Assembly: GCA_963726785.1 (NCBI GenBank)
Contig: CAVSDJ010000009.1
Location: forward strand, 744,001 to 808,000
Reading direction: 5' to 3'
DNA length: 64,000 bases
From: DATEKX01 sp963726785
GTDB lineage: Bacteria; Acidobacteriota; Blastocatellia; UBA7656
Part shown: positions 60,654-64,000 of the stretch, piece after piece
How the letters are laid out: the number at the start of each line of letters is the position of its first letter
Position numbering within the stretch: position 1 is the stretch's first letter
Program-made: the position numbers and the translations under genes
Notes under the pieces: generated by a model
Told to the model about the DNA's origin: nothing
What the model saw: the letters and a program-made list of their open reading frames with translations, nothing else
Database searches by the model: none

Positions 60654-61982
60654 TTATTTCTTCTTGCTCTCCCACACGCGCGCCTGAAGGCTTGCAAGCT
60701 GTTTGCGATTCTGAGCGCCTTCGATTATTACCACGTCTTTGTCGCGCAATTCGATTGACACCATACCTTCGCTCGTTTCGTAAATGCGAGACTGGATGTT
60801 GGCATCCGTCGGGCCGCTCATCTTGTATCGTTTCTCGCTTCGCAGCGAATAAGCGTCGAAGAATTCTTTCGCGTCGTTCGCCGTGTCCCAGGTCGTGTAC
60901 TGAACGAGCGCCGATTCGCCCGCAGCTTTGTTCTCGTAAAAAGCATAACGGTCGCCGCCCCACCCTGTTGCTGCCGTGCGAGCTACAGACCGAGAGATGA
61001 ATTCACCGAGCATTACTTGATAGCCGAACTCGCCGTTCACATCCCCGTCTGATTGCTTCCACGCCTTCCCGAAGATTGTGACGAGGGCGGGTATTTCAAT
61101 CTTCACAGGATTGTCGCGCGCCAAATATTTTTCAGGATGAATGATCTGCTCGGTTGACGCGGGCAGTTGTTGATAAACGTTATCAAGCCCGCGCCAGGAG
61201 CCATCCTTCAGCACCGCTTGCGCAAATCCCGCGCCGTAGACGTAAGGGAATTGAAGGTTCTCGCGCAAGACGTTCGGAGCGGCAGAAAGAACCGGATAAT
61301 TCGGATCCTCTGTGTTCGTGTCCGCCTCGATCAGACGGTCGGTGAGCGAGCCTATGCGTGTCATATCAATTCCGCGCAGACCGGACTGCTCCAGGTCATA
61401 TTGAATCATCACAAGCGTCGCTTCGCCTTCCACGAGCGCGTGCGCGGCAAGCTCTGCGTCAGAGTCGCCCTTGGGCCATTTCTCGAATCGGCGCAGGTCG
61501 AAATGCTGATCTTGCAGCGCGTGAACAAGCTCGTGCGCCATGACTTTCTTCTGCTCTGACAACGGCAGCCACGCGGCAAGATAAAACTCTTTGGTCTTAG
61601 GCTCGTAAAAACCTGCCACCTGTTCGCGCAGAAGTTTCACTATGTAGATGCGCAGTTGAAAATCCTTGCTGATGAGCCCCATCTTGACGAGCGTTCTTTG
61701 CGACGCCTCGAATTCTTCGGGCGGAGTAGATTCGTCGAGGTCGCGTATGATAGACGCTTCGATTTCGTCCCTGGTCTTGAGCGCGCTCTTAACCGGATGC
61801 TTGATTTCCAGATTGCGCAGTCGGCTGACGACTTTCAATACATCGTCTGTCGCTGCCAGCATCGGAGCCGGGTCCGGTTTTTTGATCGAGGCAGCGCCTT
61901 GCCACGCGGCGACGCCTGAGCTTGCAAATAATGCCAGCGCCAGCACGAAAGCGAGACCGGAAGTAAATCTTTTATGCATCAT
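60654..61982 (-). CDS. Exported zinc-protease-like protein (HELVHALQDQHFDL)
   Basis: GAAAGGTCTTC precedes tandem ATGs and a signal peptide (SGLAFVLALALFASSG). The central HELVHALQDQHFDL carries an HExxH zinc motif plus a downstream Gln-Asp block, preceded by YEPKTKEFYLAAWLP. The C-terminal half is mainly alpha-beta with YVYGAGFAQAVLKDGSW and WGGDRYAFYENKAAGESAL. I do not recognise a named family, although HELVHALQDQHFD blocks occur in several secreted proteins of unknown role in acidobacteria. It is probably a periplasmic or secreted metallopeptidase. Confidence 0.75.
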   Translation of the reverse strand: MMHKRFTSGLAFVLALALFASSGVAAWQGAASIKKPDPAPMLAATDDVLKVVSRLRNLEIKHPVKSALKTRDEIEASIIRDLDESTPPEEFEASQRTLVKMGLISKDFQLRIYIVKLLREQVAGFYEPKTKEFYLAAWLPLSEQKKVMAHELVHALQDQHFDLRRFEKWPKGDSDAELAAHALVEGEATLVMIQYDLEQSGLRGIDMTRIGSLTDRLIEADTNTEDPNYPVLSAAPNVLRENLQFPYVYGAGFAQAVLKDGSWRGLDNVYQQLPASTEQIIHPEKYLARDNPVKIEIPALVTIFGKAWKQSDGDVNGEFGYQVMLGEFISRSVARTAATGWGGDRYAFYENKAAGESALVQYTTWDTANDAKEFFDAYSLRSEKRYKMSGPTDANIQSRIYETSEGMVSIELRDKDVVIIEGAQNRKQLASLQARVWESKKK

Positions 61983-62176
61983 GAAGACCTTTCATTAACA
62001 ACAATGATTGTAGAATTCTCCGCTCGCTCGCGCGATTTGTCAATTTTTCGCTCAGTCGGTCGAATAGATCAACCCCTTCAAGCTACCGTAATAATTCAAT
62101 TGAAATGGTTATCAGAGGTAGGCATGATAAGGGAGCCGCTAATAAGTTAAGACGAAAGCAAGAAAGGCAAAGCGAA

Positions 62177-62557
62177 ATGACGACGGAAGAAATGGAGCGC
62201 GCAATTGAAGCGTTGCTCGGTCAAAGCAAGCAATTCAATGCGGCTCTTGATCGTGTGCGTGAAGTAGTCGAGCGGCTGTCAGAATCACACGTTAAAAGTT
62301 TTGAAGATATGCAGGAGATGCGCCAGTCACAGGTGAAAACGGCTAATGATGTCCAGCTTCTTACCGGCAAAATTATTGATTTGACCGACAGCGTAACCCG
62401 CCTGGAAGCGCAGAGCGAAGCCGATAGAGCCGAGATGCGCGAGGGTTTCAATAATCTAATCATCGCTAATGAAGTTACAAGAAAACTTGCAGAGGATGTG
62501 GCAAAGCTCGCCATAACTACAAGCCAGCGCGTTTCTAACCTGGAGAGTAAGAGGTAA
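62177..62557 (+). CDS. Coiled-coil protein of unknown function, 126 residues
   Basis: AAAGGCAAAGC precedes the ATG chosen; an in-frame ATG at 62105 would add 24 basic residues with a poorer site. The product is almost entirely helical with heptads (MERAIEALLGQSKQFNAAL; LEAQSEADRAEMREGFNNLI), ending in KLAITTSQRVSNLESKR. No signal peptide or membrane helix. Possibly a small scaffold for the adjacent sensor, but this is unsupported. Confidence 0.6.
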   Translation: MTTEEMERAIEALLGQSKQFNAALDRVREVVERLSESHVKSFEDMQEMRQSQVKTANDVQLLTGKIIDLTDSVTRLEAQSEADRAEMREGFNNLIIANEVTRKLAEDVAKLAITTSQRVSNLESKR

Positions 62558-62707
62558 GCCGAAACTAGTCATTCTTGATGTGGTGAAAAACTCAGCTAAA
62601 TGCTACTCACGTCTGGAATACTATTGTGGATTGATCGAAAGCACGCTACTATACGGCTGTCCCGCCCCCGGAACGATTTGTTGTTACTTTGATTACGAAA
62701 AAAAACG

Positions 62708-64000
62708 ATGAAAACTGCCAAAAGTCTTTTGTCCCAAACCGAGATGGCTGCGCAGTGTGTTATCGACTCAAGCTCCATCTTGCTTGTGAACGATCATCCG
62801 TCATGGCTTGAAGCGGCCCGCACCATTCTCGATTCACACGAATTCACAATAAGCAGCGCCGACAGCCTCGACGCGGCACTGGAGATGGCGCGCGCGATGC
62901 CGCCAGACCTGATCGTCAGCGACCTGGCTATCTCCGGCATGAGCTGCGCGGAAATATGCTCAATGCTGAAATCAGAGCCTTGCGCGGCTGACGCTCCTAT
63001 CCTGCTCATCACCTCTCCGTCGGGCGACGACCAGAGTTTGATAGAAGGAATGGAAGCGGGGGCCGATGATTGTCTTCATATCACCGCATCCGGTGCTTTG
63101 ATACGCAAGAAGGCCGCGCGTCTCATCACCCAATTCAAAGAGAAACGCGCGCGCGAAAGCCTGTGCGACGCCGCCGAACACGGACTTGTAGAAGAAGAAC
63201 TGCGCCGCAGCGAAGAGCGATTCCGATTGCTGATCGAAAATTCTTCGGAGGTCATTTCGATTATTGAAGCCGACGGAGTGGTTCGCTATCAAAGCCCTTC
63301 AATCAAACACGTGCTTGGTTACGAGCCGGAAGATATGATCGGCAAAAACGCATTCGCAATCGCTCATCCTGACGACCTGCAAAAAGCGACTGAAACACTC
63401 GGCCTCGCGTGCGAACGTCAAGGTTTCGCTTCTGCCGTAGAGCTTCGCTTTCTTCACAAAGACGGCACCGAGCGGATACTGGAAACAATCGCAAACAATC
63501 TTTTTGATGATCCGGTTGTTGCCGGAATCGTCATCAACTTGCGCGACATAACTGAACGCAAAATCGCGGAAGAAGCCTGGCGGCTCACGCAGCTTTCCAT
63601 AGACCGCAGCGCAGACGCTGTTTACTGGATAGGAAAGGATGGGCAGTTCCTTTACGTCAACGACTCGGCTTGTAATATGGTCGGCTACACGAGCAAAGAG
63701 ATGTTTTCGATGCACCTGTGCGACATTGATGTGATCTTTATAGCCGAAAACTGGCCCGAGACCTGGGAGACGACCAAACGCAGAGAGACCTTCAAGTTTG
63801 AATCCCGCTTGCGGAACAAGCGAGGAAAAATTTTTCCCGTCGAAGTGTCTGCGAGCTATCTGGAGTTCAACGGCAAAGAGTGCATATGCGCCTTTGTGCG
63901 TGATATCACCGAACGCAAGATCATGGAAAGGGCTTTGCGGCAGTCCGAGCGCGAGTATCGCAACCTCTTTGAAAACGCGACCGACACTATGGTTGTCTTT
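62708..64000 (+). CDS. Receiver domain / multi-PAS sensor, truncated at the window edge
   Basis: The frame is open to the last base (431 codons visible). Residues about 25-140 are a CheY-like receiver: acidic ND near the start (ILLVNDHPSW) and a phospho-acceptor-like Asp in DLIVSDLAISGM. The conserved Lys after the DD motif is absent (GADDCLHITASGALIRKK), so it may not switch normally. Two complete PAS domains (RFRLLIENSSEVISIIEADG; SADAVYWIGKDGQFLYVN) and the start of a third (YRNLFENATDTMVVF) follow, each closed by DITERK. A kinase or output domain lies beyond the window. It is probably a cytoplasmic or membrane-associated sensor. Confidence 0.9.
   Translation, partial: MKTAKSLLSQTEMAAQCVIDSSSILLVNDHPSWLEAARTILDSHEFTISSADSLDAALEMARAMPPDLIVSDLAISGMSCAEICSMLKSEPCAADAPILLITSPSGDDQSLIEGMEAGADDCLHITASGALIRKKAARLITQFKEKRARESLCDAAEHGLVEEELRRSEERFRLLIENSSEVISIIEADGVVRYQSPSIKHVLGYEPEDMIGKNAFAIAHPDDLQKATETLGLACERQGFASAVELRFLHKDGTERILETIANNLFDDPVVAGIVINLRDITERKIAEEAWRLTQLSIDRSADAVYWIGKDGQFLYVNDSACNMVGYTSKEMFSMHLCDIDVIFIAENWPETWETTKRRETFKFESRLRNKRGKIFPVEVSASYLEFNGKECICAFVRDITERKIMERALRQSEREYRNLFENATDTMVVF

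Overview
The window looks like chromosomal DNA of an Acidobacteriota bacterium, most likely class Blastocatellia. This is inferred from gene content, not from a marker gene: secreted HYR, SBBP and beta-helix proteins, a Ser/Thr kinase fused to a STAND-like NTPase and WD40 repeats, a winged-helix/AAA/TPR regulator, DUF1080, ThuA and GMC sugar genes, and several families of long intergenic palindromes. No rRNA, tRNA, CRISPR array, prophage or insertion sequence was seen. Both window ends cut through large genes.

Layout. 1-11.3 kb (minus strand) is a surface-glycoprotein-like block. Two paralogous secreted HYR-repeat proteins are followed by a two-domain GT2 glycosyltransferase, whose start overlaps the stop of the second HYR gene by 4 nt. 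Eleven bases later comes a giant modular gene (SAM methyltransferase, coiled coils, GT2, GT2, GT4) that runs off the left edge. 11.4-20.7 kb holds a beta-helix protein, an Sfp-type phosphopantetheinyl transferase, a PhoPQ-activated-type protein and a minus-strand run ThuA, GMC oxidoreductase, unknown secreted protein, S9 peptidase. Almost every gene here carries one to three single-base frameshifts. 20.9-24.5 kb has a Gfo/Idh/MocA oxidoreductase and two TIM-barrel sugar isomerases, which together with GMC and ThuA suggest oxidative sugar catabolism. 24.6-28.8 kb has a large winged-helix/ATPase/TPR regulator converging on a Clp-type AAA+ protein. 29.2-32.1 kb is a plus-strand group: a DoxX-like membrane protein with a probable CTG start, DUF4126, an SDR and an esterase. 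32.3-40 kb contains a beta-helix protein, a GAF/sigma-54 activator and the kinase-NTPase-WD40 receptor. 40.2-50.3 kb contains a nitrilase-family amidase, three very small genes, DUF3108, an M23 peptidase, DinB, DUF1080, an amidohydrolase, an M6-like protease and a rhodanese. 50.4-62 kb (minus) contains a FecR/DUF6600-like protein with a Gln-rich tail, an amino-acid permease, a beta-lactamase-like/amidohydrolase fusion, an SBBP propeller protein and a zinc-protease-like protein. The window ends in a receiver/PAS sensor.

Intergenic space is rich in long inverted repeats of at least five families. Two nested copies (29.0 and 60.6 kb) carry the same loop in opposite orientation, and two elements supply the stop codon of the adjacent gene. 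The strongest leads are the HYR/glycosyltransferase block, the serine-hydrolase/amidohydrolase fusion, the palindrome families, and the clustered frameshifts. The frameshifts look more like consensus errors than decay, because no in-frame nonsense mutation accompanies them.
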